The position numbers were made by a program, and so were the translations under genes. A stretch of DNA of 64,000 nt from Effrenium voratum (Eukaryota; Sar; Dinophyceae; Suessiales; Symbiodiniaceae), in NCBI GenBank assembly GCA_963377175.1, contig CAUJNA010003314.1, positions 415,001 to 479,000 on the forward strand, read 5' to 3'. The notes beneath the pieces are model-generated. The model saw only the letters and a list, made by a program, of their open reading frames with translations. It made no database searches and had not been told where the DNA came from. Of this stretch, positions 25,131-37,406 are shown in pieces. The first letter of the stretch is position 1; the number at the start of each line of letters is the position of its first letter.

Positions 25131-28100
25131 GCAAGTTGTCGTGACTACCTTCTCCCATGGTCGGCTCCTTCAGAGGCAGCCATGAAGAGGTCTTCCCCCC
25201 TGCCTGTCGCATGGGAAGTTCCTCTTCTGTGGTGACCACGCACGCCTTTCCTCGAGGCTCCAGCGCCTGGGCTGGAAAAGCGTGAGGCCCAGCCCGCGCA
25301 AGTTGTCATGACAACCCTCTTCGGTGTCGGGTACCATTTTCAGACAGTATTTTGTTTTGGCTTGCGCAAGATGCAGTGAGCTTTTCAACACGCCAGGGAC
25401 GTGGACCGCCGTGAGCCGCTTGGCCGTCTTGCTTGGGTCAAGGGCAGGGCTTTGAGCCGGAGGTTGGCGCTGCGGCCCGGGCCGCCGGCAGATCCAGCAA
25501 GCAGCAGCCTGCAAAACGGCGTGCAATGAAACGCTCATTTGGAAACTTCTGACTTCCGACGGGTCTGTCTTCTGACGGCACTGCACGCACACGGGACCTT
25601 GACTCTAAGCAACCACCACATTCAACGGACCCGGGTTCTCAGCAACCAGGCAGTTCCAGCCACGCAAAGAAACACCAATAGACGGCCAAACCATGCCGCA
25701 GAATGGCGAACGGCTGAATGGCAATAGTTAGGCTGCATTGGGAGGGCCCATTTATTTACACACTTTTTACGTTTCGATTTTGGCCGGCACGATGGGCATT
25801 GCGCGTGTCTACCTTGCCTGCTTCTGGAGTGCTGTTCGCTTCCTGAGCTCCGTCCTTGACGAGACGCTGCCAGCGAGAGGCTAGGCCCAGGGCTGCAGAC
25901 TGCGGAGCCGCGTCGTCCTGTCGGGGCCTGCTGCAATTGTTCGATAGTTGTAGGGCTTCTCTGCTACGCTCGCAGCATGTCGATATATATATATATATAT
26001 GCATGTCTAAAGACCTGAGTGCTTTCGTAGGGTGCATTATTCATGGGGGGAACGGGTGATCTCCAGGCATATGTTCTATTGACGCATGCCCCTTTACGTG
26101 CCCCAAGTTTCCCACCTTTCCGAAATGCTGGTGTTCATGAAACGGAGCCCCTTTGTAAAATATTTTGTTCAAAACGACGCCCTTTCCTCAAATCTCTGGT
26201 GTTCCCGAAACGGAGCCCCTTTGTAAAATATGTTGTTCAAAACGAAGCCCTTTCCTCAATTTTTGGTGTTCCCGAAACGGAGCCTTTTAGCATGGCCGGT
26301 TTGGGAACCTCAGTATAGAGGGCTGTGCTGGGGCTGGTGCCCTGGCTCTCCCACCCGGGTGGGCCCACCAAATCCACAAACGGAGGCTGGTCTTCTTCGT
26401 CGCCAGGATGCCAGTTACGCAGACGACCGTCGCGGAGCGCTGCCTTTGGAACGACTTGGTGCAGGAGTCGGTCTGCAGCCCCGGTGTCTGCATTCCGCGC
26501 CATTTGAGGCACCGTGTTGGTGGAAGTTTTCACTTTAAGGCAGTCCAAGCCCCATCTTGTCTTCCCTAAAGATACTGCAGCTGCGACAAAGTTCAGCAAC
26601 AGCGTCGTTTCTCCATATTGTAGTTTGTCAGGAGGTCCCGCGGGAATTCCCTAATTTTGATTATGAGCCCCATTGCACATTGGTGTTATTGCCGCGGTGT
26701 CTCCGAAGTTTCGCAGCATGCGCTTTGTATACGCCCCCAGTTTCCCTTTTCCTTGTGTCATGAGAGAACGTTTTTGTGTGGTGAGCACGCACGCTGCGCC
26801 TCTCGGCTTGAAAGCTTGCAAAGCGCGAGGCGTAGCCCGCGCAAGACGACCATTGGGGAGTCAGTGCTGCCTTCGCAACGACTTGGTGCAGGAGTCGGTC
26901 TGCAGCCCCGGTGTCTGCATTCCGCGCTTTTTGAGGCACCGTATTGGTGGGAGTTTTTACTTTAAGGCAGTCCAAGCCCCATCTTGTCTTCCTTAAAGAG
27001 ACTGCAGCTGCGACAAAGTTCAGCAACGGCGTCGTTTCTCCATATTGTAGTTTGTCAGGAGGTCCCGCAGGAATTCCCTAATTTTGATTATGAGCTCCAT
27101 TGCACATTGGTGTTATTGCAGCGGTGTCACACACGTTTTTGTGTGGTGAGCACGCACGCTGCTCTTCTCGGCTTGAAAGCTTGTAAAGCGCGAGGCGTAG
27201 CCCGCGCAAGTTGTCGTGACTACCTTCTCCCATGGTCGGCTCCTTCAGAGGCAGCCATGAAGAGGTCTTCCCCCCTGCCTGTCGCATGGGAAGTTCCTCT
27301 TCTGTGGTGACCACGCACGCCTTTCCTCGAGGCTCCAGCGCCTGGGCTGGAAAAGCGTGAGGCCCAGCCCGCGCAAGTTGTCATGACAACCCTCTTCGGT
27401 GTCGGGTACCATTTTCAGACAGTATTTTGTTTTGGCTTGCGCAAGATGCAGTGAGCTTTTCAACACGCCAGGGACGTGGACCGCCGTGAGCCGCTTGGCC
27501 GTCTTGCTTGGGTCAAGGGCAGGGCTTTGAGCCGGAGGTTGGCGCTGCGGCCCGGGCCGCCGGCAGATCCAGCAAGCAGCAGCCTGCAAAACGGCGTGCA
27601 GTGAAACGCTCATTTGGAAACTTCTGACTTCCGACGGGTCTGTCTTCTGACGGCATTGCACGCACACGGGACCTTGACTCTAAGCAACCACCACATTCAA
27701 CGGACCCGGGTTCTCAGCAACCAGGCAGTTCCAGCCACGCAAAGAAACACCAATAGACGGCCAAACCATGCCGCAGAATGGCGAACGGCTGAATGGCAAT
27801 AGTTAGGCTGCATTGGGAGGGCCCATTTATTTACACACTTTTTACGTTTCGATTTTGGCCGGCACGATGGGCATTGCGCGTGTCTACCTTGCCTGCTTCT
27901 GGAGTGCTGTTCGCTTCCTGAGCTCCGTCCTTGACGAGACGCTGCCAGCGAGAGGCGGGCTAGGCCCAGGGCTGCAGACTGCGGAGCCGCGTCGTCCTGT
28001 CGCGGCCTGCTGCAATTGTTCGATAGTTGTAGGGCTTCTCTGCTACGCTCGCAGCATGTCGATATATATATATATGCATGTCTAAAGACCTGAGTGCTTT

Positions 28101-29634
28101 CGTAGGGTGCATTATTCATGGGGGGAACGGGTGATCTCCAGGCATATGTTCTATTGACGCATGCCCCTTTACGTGCCCCAAGTTTCCCACCTTTCCGAAA
28201 TGCTGGTGTTCATGAAACGGAGCCCCTTTGTAAAATATTTTGTTCAAAACGACGCCCTTTCCTCAAATCTCTGGTGTTCCCGAAACGGAGCCCCTTTGTA
28301 AAATATGTTGTTCAAAACGAAGCCCTTTCCTCAATTTTTGGTGTTCCCGAAACGGAGCCTTGTAGCATGGCCGGTTTGGGAACCTCAGTATAGAGGGCTG
28401 TGCTGGGGCTGGTGCCCTGGCTCTCCCACCCGGGTGGGCCCACCAAATCCACAAACGGAGGCTGGTCTTCTTCGTCGCCAGGATGCCAGTTACGCAGACG
28501 ACCGTCGCGGAGCGCTGCCTTGGAACGACTTGGTGCAGGAGTCGGTCTGCAGCCCCGGTGTCTGCATTCCGCGCCATTTGAGGCACCGTGTTGGTGGAAG
28601 TTTTCACTTTAAGGCAGTCCAAGCCCCATCTTGTCTTCCCTAAAGATACTGCAGCTGCGACAAAGTTCAGCAACAGCGTCGTTTCTCCATATTGTAGTTT
28701 GTCAGGAGGTCCCGCGGGAACTCCCTAATTTTGATTATGAGCCCCATTGCACATTGGTGTTATTGCCGCGGTGTCTCCGAAGTTTCGCAGCATGCGCTTT
28801 GTATACGTTCCAGTTTCCCTTTTCCTTGTGTCATGAGAGAACGTTTTTGTGTGGTGAGCACGCACGCTGCGCCTCTCGGCTTGAAAGCTTGCAAAGCGCG
28901 AGGCGTAGCCCGCGCAAGACGACCATTGGGGAGTCAGTGCTGCCTTCGCAACGACTTGGTGCAGGAGTCGGTCTGCAGCCCCGGTGTCTGCATTCCGCGC
29001 TTTTTGAGGCACCGTATTGGTGGGAGTTTTTACTTTAAGGCAGTCCAAGCCCCGTCTTGTCTTCCTTAAAGAGACTGCAGCTGCGACAAAGTTCAGCAAC
29101 GGCGTCGTTTCTCCATATTGTAGTTTGTCAGGAGGTCCCGCAGGAATTCCCTAATTTTGATTATGAGCTCCATTGCACATTGGTGTTATTGCAGCGGTGT
29201 CACACACGTTTTTGTGTGGTGAGCACGCACGCTGCTCCTCTCGGCTTGAAAGCTTGTAAAGCGCGAGGCGTAGCCCGCGCAAGTTGTCGTGACTACCTTC
29301 TCCCATGGTCGGCTCCTTCAGAGGCAGCCATGAAGAGGTCTTCCCCTCTGCCTGTCGCATGGGAAGTTCCTCTTCTGTGGTGACCACGCACGCCTTTCCT
29401 CGAGGCTCCTGGAAAAGCGTGAGGCCCAGCCCGCGCAAGTTATCATGACAACCCTCTTCGGTGTCGGGTACCATTTTCAGGTACAGCCCAGCTGGCCTGA
29501 TGAAGTCCCGCCGGCTTGCCGGGGGCCACGTGTGTGCGTCATCAGGGCTCCGCTTGCCGGCGGGGAGCGTGGCGCCCACCACGCCAGCACAATGCGCGAT
29601 CAGTGGGCGCGTGAAGATGCTGTAGATCAGCTCG

Positions 29635-31819
29635 TTGTGCATCCAACGGCGGACTGCAGTCAGCAACATCTCGCTGTTGCAGAGCCGCGCGAGGTTGCGT
29701 TTGCAGATGTGGGGCGACTTCTCCGAGATCAAGGCGAAGGGCGTCCACGTGAAGCACTGCCCAATTTGGGTGTGCCGCCTAGACCACCCAGTCTTGCGCG
29801 AACTTTGGATGGAGCGCCAAAGCCCGGGAGAAGATGCCTTGAAGCGGTTGTGGTCTTGCGGCAGGCGCTACGCAGTGGCCAGTGCAACGGCCGACTACCG
29901 CAACCTCAAGGTTTGGGCTCCTGCTGACTCGCCTGAACACGTGGCGGAGGCAGACTCCAACGAGGCCTTCCTGACCCGGGGAGACAATGTCTGCATCATC
30001 GTCTTTGACTCTCAGCACGTGTTGGAGTTCCAGTACCGTTGCTTGCAGAAATTGCTGCGCCCCGGCTCCCTTCCTCGGAGGCCTTTGCAAGAGCTGCTGG
30101 GCCGGCAGCGGGGCAGCGAGGAAGAGGAGGTTCAGGGCAATTACCTGCAAGCGGTGCACCGCTTGCTACCCTTTTGTTCCTTGTCTGCTCATTCAGAGAC
30201 GTTTCCTGTCTTTTTTCGCATCGTTGTCCGAAAAGTAGCAGTAGTTTGGCAGGGTGTCTCGGTAGTCAGGTTCTGCAGACTTGTCCGAGCTTCTGTCGCT
30301 GGAGCAGGCCGACGTGCTGCGACAGTTGGTCGACAGTGATGCATCCCTGCAAGTGCTTTGGAGCCATCCTGGCTGTGGCAAAAGCTGGAAGCCTAGTTGC
30401 CTCGCTTGCGCTAATGATGAGAGGCTGAGGGGCTTGTTAGTGAATACCCTTCGCATTGTCCGCTCAGGGATCAGACAGGCTTTTCTGTTTGTTGCGCGGT
30501 TTACACATTGCTTTGACTGTCAGGTCGGGCGGCGGCTGTGCTGCTGGGATTCTGGGTCGAATGGCATGCCCAAGCGCTTCAGACTGGCAAATTCCCCTTA
30601 GCAGTGGTCTGCACAGCGTGCCGATGCCATCGGGCGGACCTCATATCGCTGGTGAGGCAGCTCGTTGGGGAAAAGAACGTCTTCGTGGTCGACAGCGGCG
30701 CTGACGGCGATCTGCCTGAAGAGGAGCAAGCAGGAATGGATCTACTCCGCGTTGAGATGCGAGCGTACCAGCAGAAGGCCACGGCGGGTGTGAGAGCCCA
30801 GTTGAGCATCATGGACGCGGCTATTGACCAAGCAAAGACGCCCGCTTGCATACAAGGAGCCTTCGTTGGGTGTAGCTGTTTAGCGTAGTTTGAGGCGTGA
30901 GGCCAAGCCCACGCACGTCTTCGTGCTTTTTTCATGTTTGCGGGGGAGCAGCTCTAGGTTTCGCTCAATTTGTGTCCAAGGCTGGCTTCTGAAGGGGCAT
31001 TTTGCTCTTTAGACATCCTGCAACAGCATGCGGAGCGCTTGCTGTTCCTCTATGAGGAGTACCTCTGGCCATGGGACAACATCTACGCGGAAGCACAAGG
31101 TCATCATTCTGACGCATGACAAGCTGAAGAAGTGCTTGGCAAGCAGTCCACGGTGGATGCGTCACCGCGATCTGGATCTTCTGGTGGCTGACGAGATAGA
31201 AGCATACAAGCTTCTTGACGCTGTGTCCACCTTTGGCTTCTTCAAGCACGTGCTGGCGCTGGGCGATCCCAATCAAAGAGTCCCCGCCTGCGACTTCGTA
31301 GCTTGCGAGCTCGCTTGCTGCAAGACTTGCGGCCTCTCTGTGTGAGCGGATTGACCTTCCCCCAAAGCGAGGGACGTGTCCTGCAGGGCATTCTTGCCTT
31401 TGAGCCCTTGCTAGATCCAAATCCGCCATGTGGCGTGGAGCGTCGTTGGAACCTGTGCGTTGGCGATGCTTGTGAGCTGCCTTTACGCACCCTCGTTCGC
31501 CGTGACGGCCTCGAGCCAGGGGACGCTGCCCTTCGCTTGCTGCTCAGGTGCAGTGCGCGACTGGTGGATTGAGGATGCGCGGCCTGCGAATGAAGAGGTC
31601 CCGTCGGCGTGGCTTGGCCTAGAGGAGCTCTTGGCGGGCGTCAGCGCCTTCATCGTCTACTACTTTGAAGTGGATCGGCTGGGCATTTTTCTCGGCTTCT
31701 TCGATGCAGCGGAGGCGTGGACTATCGGGGCAGAGGCTTGTTGGGAGAGCGACGAGGCCGAGCTCGCAGAGTCTGAGCCTGACCCCTGTGGAGCGGATCC
31801 TTGGGTTGAAAGCCCTTGA
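29635..31819 (+). pseudogene. SF1 helicase-like gene, split over several frames
   Basis: Helicase motifs occur in the right order on the plus strand in different frames. A Walker A segment HPGCGKS is at about 30365, preceded by LSLEQADVLRQL as in SF1 enzymes. A middle block at about 30520-30850 contains VVCTACR. The frame 31028-31345 carries the Walker B/DE motif LVADEIEAY, followed by motif III ALGDPNQRVP. Upstream (29635-30190) is a domain with GDNVCIIVFDSQHVLEF, and downstream frames (31346-31819) continue coding character. Candidate intron 3' ends lie at 30523 (CTGTCAG) and 31010 (TCTTTTAG). The order resembles Upf1/Dna2-type SF1 proteins; which subfamily is not decided. At least one switch (about 31098) looks like a one-base shift, so the locus may be dead. 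Confidence 0.55.
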
Positions 31820-33400
31820 GCGTTCCCTCGCTGGGCCAGCTGCCTTGTTGCTGCTGCCGCGCAGCTTCCAAGTTCAGATGCGAGGTGGGGTTTTGTTTTT
31901 TCTTCGCGGGCGCGGCGCTAGTCGTTTTTGCTGGCGGGCGGCTGGGAAAGCAGGCAGTGGCAGTGGGTAGGGCTGCGGCTTACTTCTCGCGGCTCCTTGT
32001 GTAGCCGCCTGAGTTCGGCTCCGCCTTTCCGGGCCCGGGCATGTTAGTTTTTGATTGCGGCGGGCAAAACGCAGCGTCTCGCTGCGTGAGCTGGTGTCGG
32101 CATGGCAGCGGCAGGCGATTCGACTCTTCTTCACGACTGCAGTGTGGGCTCCAGAACCGGCGGCGAGGCGCAGCCCGCTGTGCTAATTCGTTTCCCCCGT
32201 GCAGGAGCATGACTGCAGCAGTTGCGAGCGAGGGAGTTGGCGGCATCGGCTTTGCGCGCCTTTGTTGCTGGCTGGGGGCTTGAAGGGCTGCCATGTCGGG
32301 CATCTCATGGGACTCGCTGCTGTTTCCTTTGCCCCCCCGCGCCTTGCCGGATGTGCTGCGGGTGCTGCGGCTTGTGGACGTGTCGCTTGCGCTACCGTTC
32401 CTGCGAGAAGCCTTGCGCAAGCTGCAGATCGAGGCGGCAGACGCGACCATACGAAATGTCCTCTGCAAGATAGCCAGCGCTGCGCCTCACGTTTGTTCTG
32501 GGCAAGGGCCGTCGAGGCTGAGCTGAAGCACGTGCAGTCGATGTGCTGCGACGAGCCTACTGTTTTGCTTTCTGAGGCGAGGCAGTCTTGCCCGGAGTGC
32601 CGCGCGCGCTTGCGCCAGGAGGACTGAACGCTGTGACTGCGTAGCTATAGATTGACAAAAAGTCGTTTGACGCTGGCCGGTGTTTATTTTTTGAATGACC
32701 TATAGCTTGCAGGAGCCCCGGACCTCGTACGATCAGCCCATGCCACAGCGGATGCGCTTTGCTCCTTCCCAGAGCAGGACCAGGTTTCGAGTCTTCACCT
32801 TGCAAGCAGGTCTTCAGCACGCGGCTTTCAGATGCAGCAGGTGCTCAGAATGCGGCTACTCCTACATGGCTGGGTGGCGTTTTCGCGCAGGGCGGGGTGG
32901 GTACACCCAGCTTCGCTTCGCTGGGTTGGACCTTTGCCAGATCGCTTCTTTGTCATGCCGAGGCAGCAGTCAATGCTGGCTGTAGAGGTGGATTTGCTGG
33001 AGTTCCTGAGCGCGCATTTTCTGCACATGCCGGCAAGTTTTGCGGCAGTTTTCCGCGTCTGGTCCGACCTGCACCCACATCAGCGAGAATTGCTTTTGGG
33101 CCTTCAGGGACCTTGGAGCGCAACAACGCACAGCGACTGGAGGACGCTTGGTTTGCCAGGCGGCTGGCTGTCGTGTTGTCCGAGGGCCATGACGCGGACA
33201 TCGCTTGGGACCTTTCCACCCCTGCGGCCTTTGACCGCACATTGTGCTCTTACACCCCCATCCTACCTCGCAGGACGTCGCCAAACGGACGTTCGCGCGG
33301 TCATCAGCAGTGAAGGTGACCTGCTCATGCCTTCAATGATCTCCTGGTGCGTAATGGTCATGGCTGCTAAGCAAGCTGGCTGCTAAACTGCTTACATGAT
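31820..33400 (+). other. Possible coding fragments, unrecognised
   Basis: Short plus-strand frames at 32293-32526 (start MSGISWDSLLFPLPPRALPD, then a leucine-rich stretch), 32527-32626 and 32955-33160 (VDLLEFLSAHFLHMPASF) look more protein-like than their neighbours. They may be downstream exons of the helicase-like locus or a separate decayed gene. No motif was recognised. Confidence 0.25.
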
Positions 33401-33582
33401 GCTTGCTGAGCATGCTGGTTGTGATTGCTGATGTCTGCTGAAAGCTTGGCAACTGGACATCAAGTTTCCATCCCCAGACTTGAGGGTGCCAAACACCAAG
33501 GCTCCAAGTTCCAAACTTCAATCAAACTCATTGCCAATCAAGAAAATCTCAGAACACATGATGGGCTGACTTTCTGACAAGT

Positions 33583-33774
33583 TGCGGCTAGCCGCAGGTG
33601 AAGTTGATTCAACACAGGAGCGTGGCTAGCCACAAGCTCCACAGCAACCATGGCAGCCTGGAAGTCACGAAAGCTCACAAAACCTAGCCCATGACATGAA
33701 GAACCATTCTGACATAACCTCCCATCTAAAGGATTAAGGTGAAAGGGGTATATTGCAAAGTGTGGCTAGCCACA
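33583..33774. repeat. Three GCTAGC-centred palindromes
   Basis: Perfect palindromes: TGCGGCTAGCCGCA at 33583-33596, GTGGCTAGCCAC at 33622-33633 and TGTGGCTAGCCACA at 33761-33774. They lie just beyond the 3' end of the minus-strand gene cluster. Confidence 0.95.
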
Positions 33775-33947
33775 GGTCAGTTGCACTTCAATGTGTTTGT
33801 CAAACAAGCAAGCTGAAACATGGATGGCCAAAAACAACAAACACCTGAGTTGAGCAAGACATGTGAAGAGACATACTGCGCTCAGGACAAGCTAAGCAGT
33901 ACCTTTTGGCAGCCCCAAGATTTAAAGCAGAAGGACAAAAAGGTGGC

Positions 33948-35502
33948 CTACAAATGAACAGCTGTGCCGGGCTGGATCTCAACGTCGTAGGTCAGGGCAA
34001 CCTGCGGCTTGATAGGCATGAGGCCCTTCGTAGCCCATTTCACTGCCCACATGATGCTGCAGTGCTCGAACTTGCAAGTGGAGAGCGGCACCAAAGAAGC
34101 CAAGGATGAGGACCCCTTGAGCTCCAGGTTGGTGGGGTCATCACCCGATGCCTCAACTTGCGCATTGGTCTTTGTCGCAGGGCAATAGTAAACCTCATGC
34201 TTGCGCTCCAGCTCAAAGTGCTTCGGGTCATCGGATGGGGCAGGCTTCTGGCTGTGGTAGCAGATGTCAGTGGCAGCACGGTTGCCCTGCACTGCATTCG
34301 CAATCTCGCCCAGGCCAATTTTCCCCTCTGCAAGGCGAGGCGCATGTTTGAATGTACCTGGCCCAAAACCCGCCAGAACAGTGCCAGCTGGCAGTGCCAC
34401 AACGTTCTGCGACACATTGACAAGAAGCCAAGAGCGATCCGTGGACACACGGATCATGATCTTGCCCAGAAGCTCCGTCTTGAGGCCAACCACAGCTGCT
34501 TGCGCAAGTTTGACAGCTGGCAAGTTGTCAACCGACTCAGACTTCGCGCCGCTTTTTTGGCGAAGGCTCAGGGCAGCTGTTGGCTTGGCCTGAAGACCCG
34601 GCTTTTTCAGGCGGCGCCTCCCCAAATTCTGCAATGTGGTCGGCCAAAAGCTGCTGGAACTCAGTGCCAAAGGTCGGATGGGCTGCCCACTGCTGCACAA
34701 CAACTTGGGGCACTGCCAAGACTCCTTGCTGAAGGACGCAGACATTGAGCTGTGGGGGAGGCGGGGCGCTGGCAAGGACCTCGGCTGGAGCGTCTTTGGG
34801 GCGAACGTGGAAGCCAGGCAAGACCACATCGCCGCTCAAGAGCTTCTCTGTGAGCTCCTCCTGGATGGTGTGCTGCTCCCACTCCACAGCTGTAGGGTCG
34901 GCCGAGGCAGCAACATACAAGATTGGGAACTTCATTGCCTTGACCCTTTCAAGCCAAGCCCAGAACAGGTCGCCCACACCAAGGGACAAGTCCAACACAA
35001 GCAGGCCGCTGATTTTGCCGGGCAAGTCATTCTCCAAGAGGGACTCCAGCAACTTGCAGGACGCAGAGGGCCCGATCTGCTCAAACCGGCACCCACCACG
35101 CACAGATCCATCAAGGTCGGTGCTGAAAAGGTCCTCAACAACCTTGAGCTTGGTTGCTGGCACTTGGTCGGCCTCCTCAGTGCGGCGGGCCCGCACCAGC
35201 TGAGAGGCTTGCCAGTAGCGCCCAGCTGGGTTGCGCTTTGACCGGCTTGTGCGCTGATCATCTGACTGGACCGCCTCGATGTAGGGCCGGATGATGCGAA
35301 TGGGGTACACTAAGGGTCTGGGGAATCTTTGCGATCCTTGAACATCAACGAGGCTTGGAGGTCCACATCCACTCCACGGCAAGCAAGTGACTTCAAGAGG
35401 AAGTGCTCCAGGACATGCATCTGGTGCTTCTTGCAATGGAAAACTGGGCACAGGAGGACTCCGAGGTTGCAGAAACTTTCTGACACTGTGTGGGCAAAGC
35501 AA
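33948..35502 (-). pseudogene. Unrecognised cluster protein, two overlapping frames
   Basis: The frame 35502-34537 (321 aa) and the frame 34829-33948 overlap. Coding sense passes from the first to the second near 34560, where a run of six A (minus strand) precedes KKRREV and its stop, so a one-base shift in the homopolymer would join them. The first part contains LVLDLSLGVGDLFWAWLERV, which faintly resembles a Rossmann SAM-binding loop. The second contains VALPAGTVLAGFGPGTF. The joined product would be about 450 residues after removing overlaps. It is the last gene of the minus-strand cluster. Function unknown; the methyltransferase-like reading is only a guess. Confidence 0.4.
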
Positions 35503-36326
35503 CAGGCTTGGGCCTCCTGGGCAAGCTGGCTGTGGACCGCAGGTGCCGACCAGTTCAGCACAGATAGTGTGGCCTTAGATGAGCAGGGAAAACCACAGCA
35601 AGGATTCAAGAAGGCTTTGAAAAGCAAGACGACCAAATAACAACTTAAGTTAACATGAAGTTGAGCTGCAACTGCAGGCTTGGAAAGGCCAGCGCCCTTG
35701 ATCAAAGTCTGGGCATGGTCCGAAACCAGCTTTGTGAGGGCACCAGTCTGGGAAGGGTCATAGGTAAAAACCTTGCACTTCTTGGCTAGCCAAGAGTTGC
35801 ACCACTGCGCAGCCTCAGAACGAAGCTTCTGCTTCCACTCAAGTTTGGCGTGGTGGACTGCATGCTCATAACTCTGGATTTTGGACTGATGAACTTTGAA
35901 GGCGGTCTGGTCATAGTCCAGCTGCTTCTTCAGCAACTCAAACTTGCTCGCGGCCAGCTCTGTCAGCTGGATCTCCTCAGAATTCTTGGGCACAGGGATC
36001 TTGCGTTGCAGCAGGTCGGCAACAGCACGGAAGGCCTTGATGTCAATGACCACCAAGGACTCCCTCTTCTCAGTGCAGACTTCATGAACCTCAAGGTCCA
36101 GGCCAGGACTGCCCTCGACCCACTTGTCGTAGATCTCGGTTTCCAAGTCAGCCTGCTTCAAGGGGAAGAGCTCAGCCAGCTGCTTGGACAGGTTCACCAC
36201 CAGGGCTGCAAGTTCAGCAAAGCTTTCCATGGTGGCCTTGTCAGCCTTCCGGCGGGCGTGCGGGGACATCTTGTCAAAGTCCCGCGTCAGCCGGCGAAAG
36301 GTCAGGGTCGTGGAAACAACCGACAT
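35310..36326 (-). CDS. Unrecognised helical protein, 338 aa
   Basis: An open frame beginning MSVVSTTLTF, with a long helical N-terminal half (LAALVVNLSKQLAELFPLKQ; KFELLKKQLDYDQTAFKVHQ) that is probably coiled coil. The C-terminal third (about residues 230-338) is Cys/His-rich and may be out of frame, because the next gene's frame overlaps it from 35502. The upstream stretch 36470-36330 shows coding sense in other frames, so the true start may lie further upstream. No domain recognised. Confidence 0.4.
   Translation of the reverse strand: MSVVSTTLTFRRLTRDFDKMSPHARRKADKATMESFAELAALVVNLSKQLAELFPLKQADLETEIYDKWVEGSPGLDLEVHEVCTEKRESLVVIDIKAFRAVADLLQRKIPVPKNSEEIQLTELAASKFELLKKQLDYDQTAFKVHQSKIQSYEHAVHHAKLEWKQKLRSEAAQWCNSWLAKKCKVFTYDPSQTGALTKLVSDHAQTLIKGAGLSKPAVAAQLHVNLSCYLVVLLFKAFLNPCCGFPCSSKATLSVLNWSAPAVHSQLAQEAQACCFAHTVSESFCNLGVLLCPVFHCKKHQMHVLEHFLLKSLACRGVDVDLQASLMFKDRKDSPDP
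35780..35795. repeat. GCTAGC-centred palindrome inside a coding frame
   Basis: TCTTGGCTAGCCAAGA, a perfect 16-bp palindrome, lies inside the 338-aa frame, where it encodes Ser-Trp-Leu-Ala-Lys on the minus strand. Confidence 0.93.
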
Positions 36327-36406
36327 GGCAGCGAGCTTCTTCCACGATTTGTGCGGGCTCTTGTGGACATAGTTGGGCAGGCTTCTTGGTGCTCAGGTTG
36401 TCATCA

Positions 36407-37300
36407 CTAAGCACGCAGCTGTCCCAGCCATACTTGGAGACATGCCGGAAACAGGGACATCAAGTTCCCAATAGCTGTGGCCTTGGACCCTACAAGCTGG
36501 AAGCTCTTCCCGACCCCAGAGTTGAAACGAGAGATCACAGCCGCGCTGTCTTCATAGCCCTTCTGCTTGAGCTGGCTCAAAGTGCCCACCCAGGTCAGCA
36601 AGTTGGGAGGGCGACGGATGGATCCTCGAAGTGACACACGGAAGTTGTAGAAGACCTCATCTTGCAAGCTGAAATGCTTGATGTGGTGCACATAGACCAC
36701 CCCACACGAAGTTCTCAAGTTGCTGAAAGTCTCCAACACCAACAGCTGCAAGCCCTGCCCATCTTGCCAGAACATGTAGAGCAGGGCAAGGATTGTGCTG
36801 CCACGAAGCATGCCCTTGACATACCCCAAGGAGAAAGGATGGATTGGCAAACCGTTGGCAGCTGCAGCCCAGGGCTCTGTCAGCAGGACATCTGGCGTAA
36901 CGTGCTTGATCTGCAGAGGCTGGCTGCTGGTCACAAACCCATCCATCAGCAAGTGCTGCACCAGCAAGCGGGCACTGTGAGCAGAAGGCATGGGCTTCAA
37001 GGTGCACAGGGCCATGTAGCCCAGCATCAAGATGTGAGCTTTGCAGGGGGCCTGGTCTCCAAGCTGGCTTTCTTCAGCAGAAGGTATCGGATTCTCCAAG
37101 TTGTAGAGCTTGTCCTCCTGCAAAGGGAAAGCGCCCCACAGCCACTGCAAAAAAGCTGTCTGTTCAGAAGGATCTGCCAGCTTGTGCTTGCAAGTACTGG
37201 GCTGGGCCACCATAGAGCTCGAGCACTTCACTGTCAAACGCCTTGAGCACATGCTCCATGGAGTCCTTGAAGGCAGTCTCAGTTTCATCTGGCTCTGCAA
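36407..37300 (-). CDS. Unrecognised cluster protein, 297 aa
   Basis: A clean open frame on the minus strand. Notable segments are a hydrophobic patch LGYVKGMLRGSTILALLYMF, then CGVVYVHHIKHFSLQDEVFY and a C-terminal FNSGVGKSFQLVG. The last has a G-x-G-K-S shape but lacks the usual preceding beta strand, so I do not call it a P-loop. It follows the methyltransferase-like gene with an 820-bp gap holding a hairpin and palindromes, possibly an intron. The 3' end shifts frame near 36470. Confidence 0.4.
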   Translation of the reverse strand: MQSQMKLRLPSRTPWSMCSRRLTVKCSSSMVAQPSTCKHKLADPSEQTAFLQWLWGAFPLQEDKLYNLENPIPSAEESQLGDQAPCKAHILMLGYMALCTLKPMPSAHSARLLVQHLLMDGFVTSSQPLQIKHVTPDVLLTEPWAAAANGLPIHPFSLGYVKGMLRGSTILALLYMFWQDGQGLQLLVLETFSNLRTSCGVVYVHHIKHFSLQDEVFYNFRVSLRGSIRRPPNLLTWVGTLSQLKQKGYEDSAAVISRFNSGVGKSFQLVGSKATAIGNLMSLFPACLQVWLGQLRA

Positions 37301-37406
37301 GCTGAGCTGAGAACATCACCTACAGAGGACATCACAGCTGGGCAGCTGGCACACCAAGCCAAATGCTGGCAGCAGATGTGGGTATGAGGCGGTTTTGGTC
37401 AGATGT

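Larger units (their letters stand above)
22727..29480. repeat. Higher-order tandem array: three units of 2.62, 2.08 and 2.06 kb
   Basis: The block TTTGTTTTGGCTTGCGCAAG begins units at 22727, 25351 and 27426. The third unit ends near 29480, where the CATTTTCAG block is followed by unrelated sequence. Each unit has the same order: a GC-rich 400-bp block, an AT microsatellite (23291, 25983, 28063), a set of ~65-bp CGAAACGGAGCC repeats, and then ~425-bp sub-repeats. Units differ by copy number of the nested repeats (6 versus 3 and 3; 3 versus 2 and 2) and by small indels. Frames inside the array recur in every unit but have no domain. Confidence 0.93.

Noticed and set aside
22035..29480. CRISPR array
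   Set aside because: Repeats are tandem with no unique spacers and unit sizes are far too long or variable; the genome is eukaryotic.
36480..36540. P-loop from FNSGVGKSFQLVG
   Set aside because: No preceding hydrophobic strand and no Walker B; the G-x-G-K-S match is probably chance.
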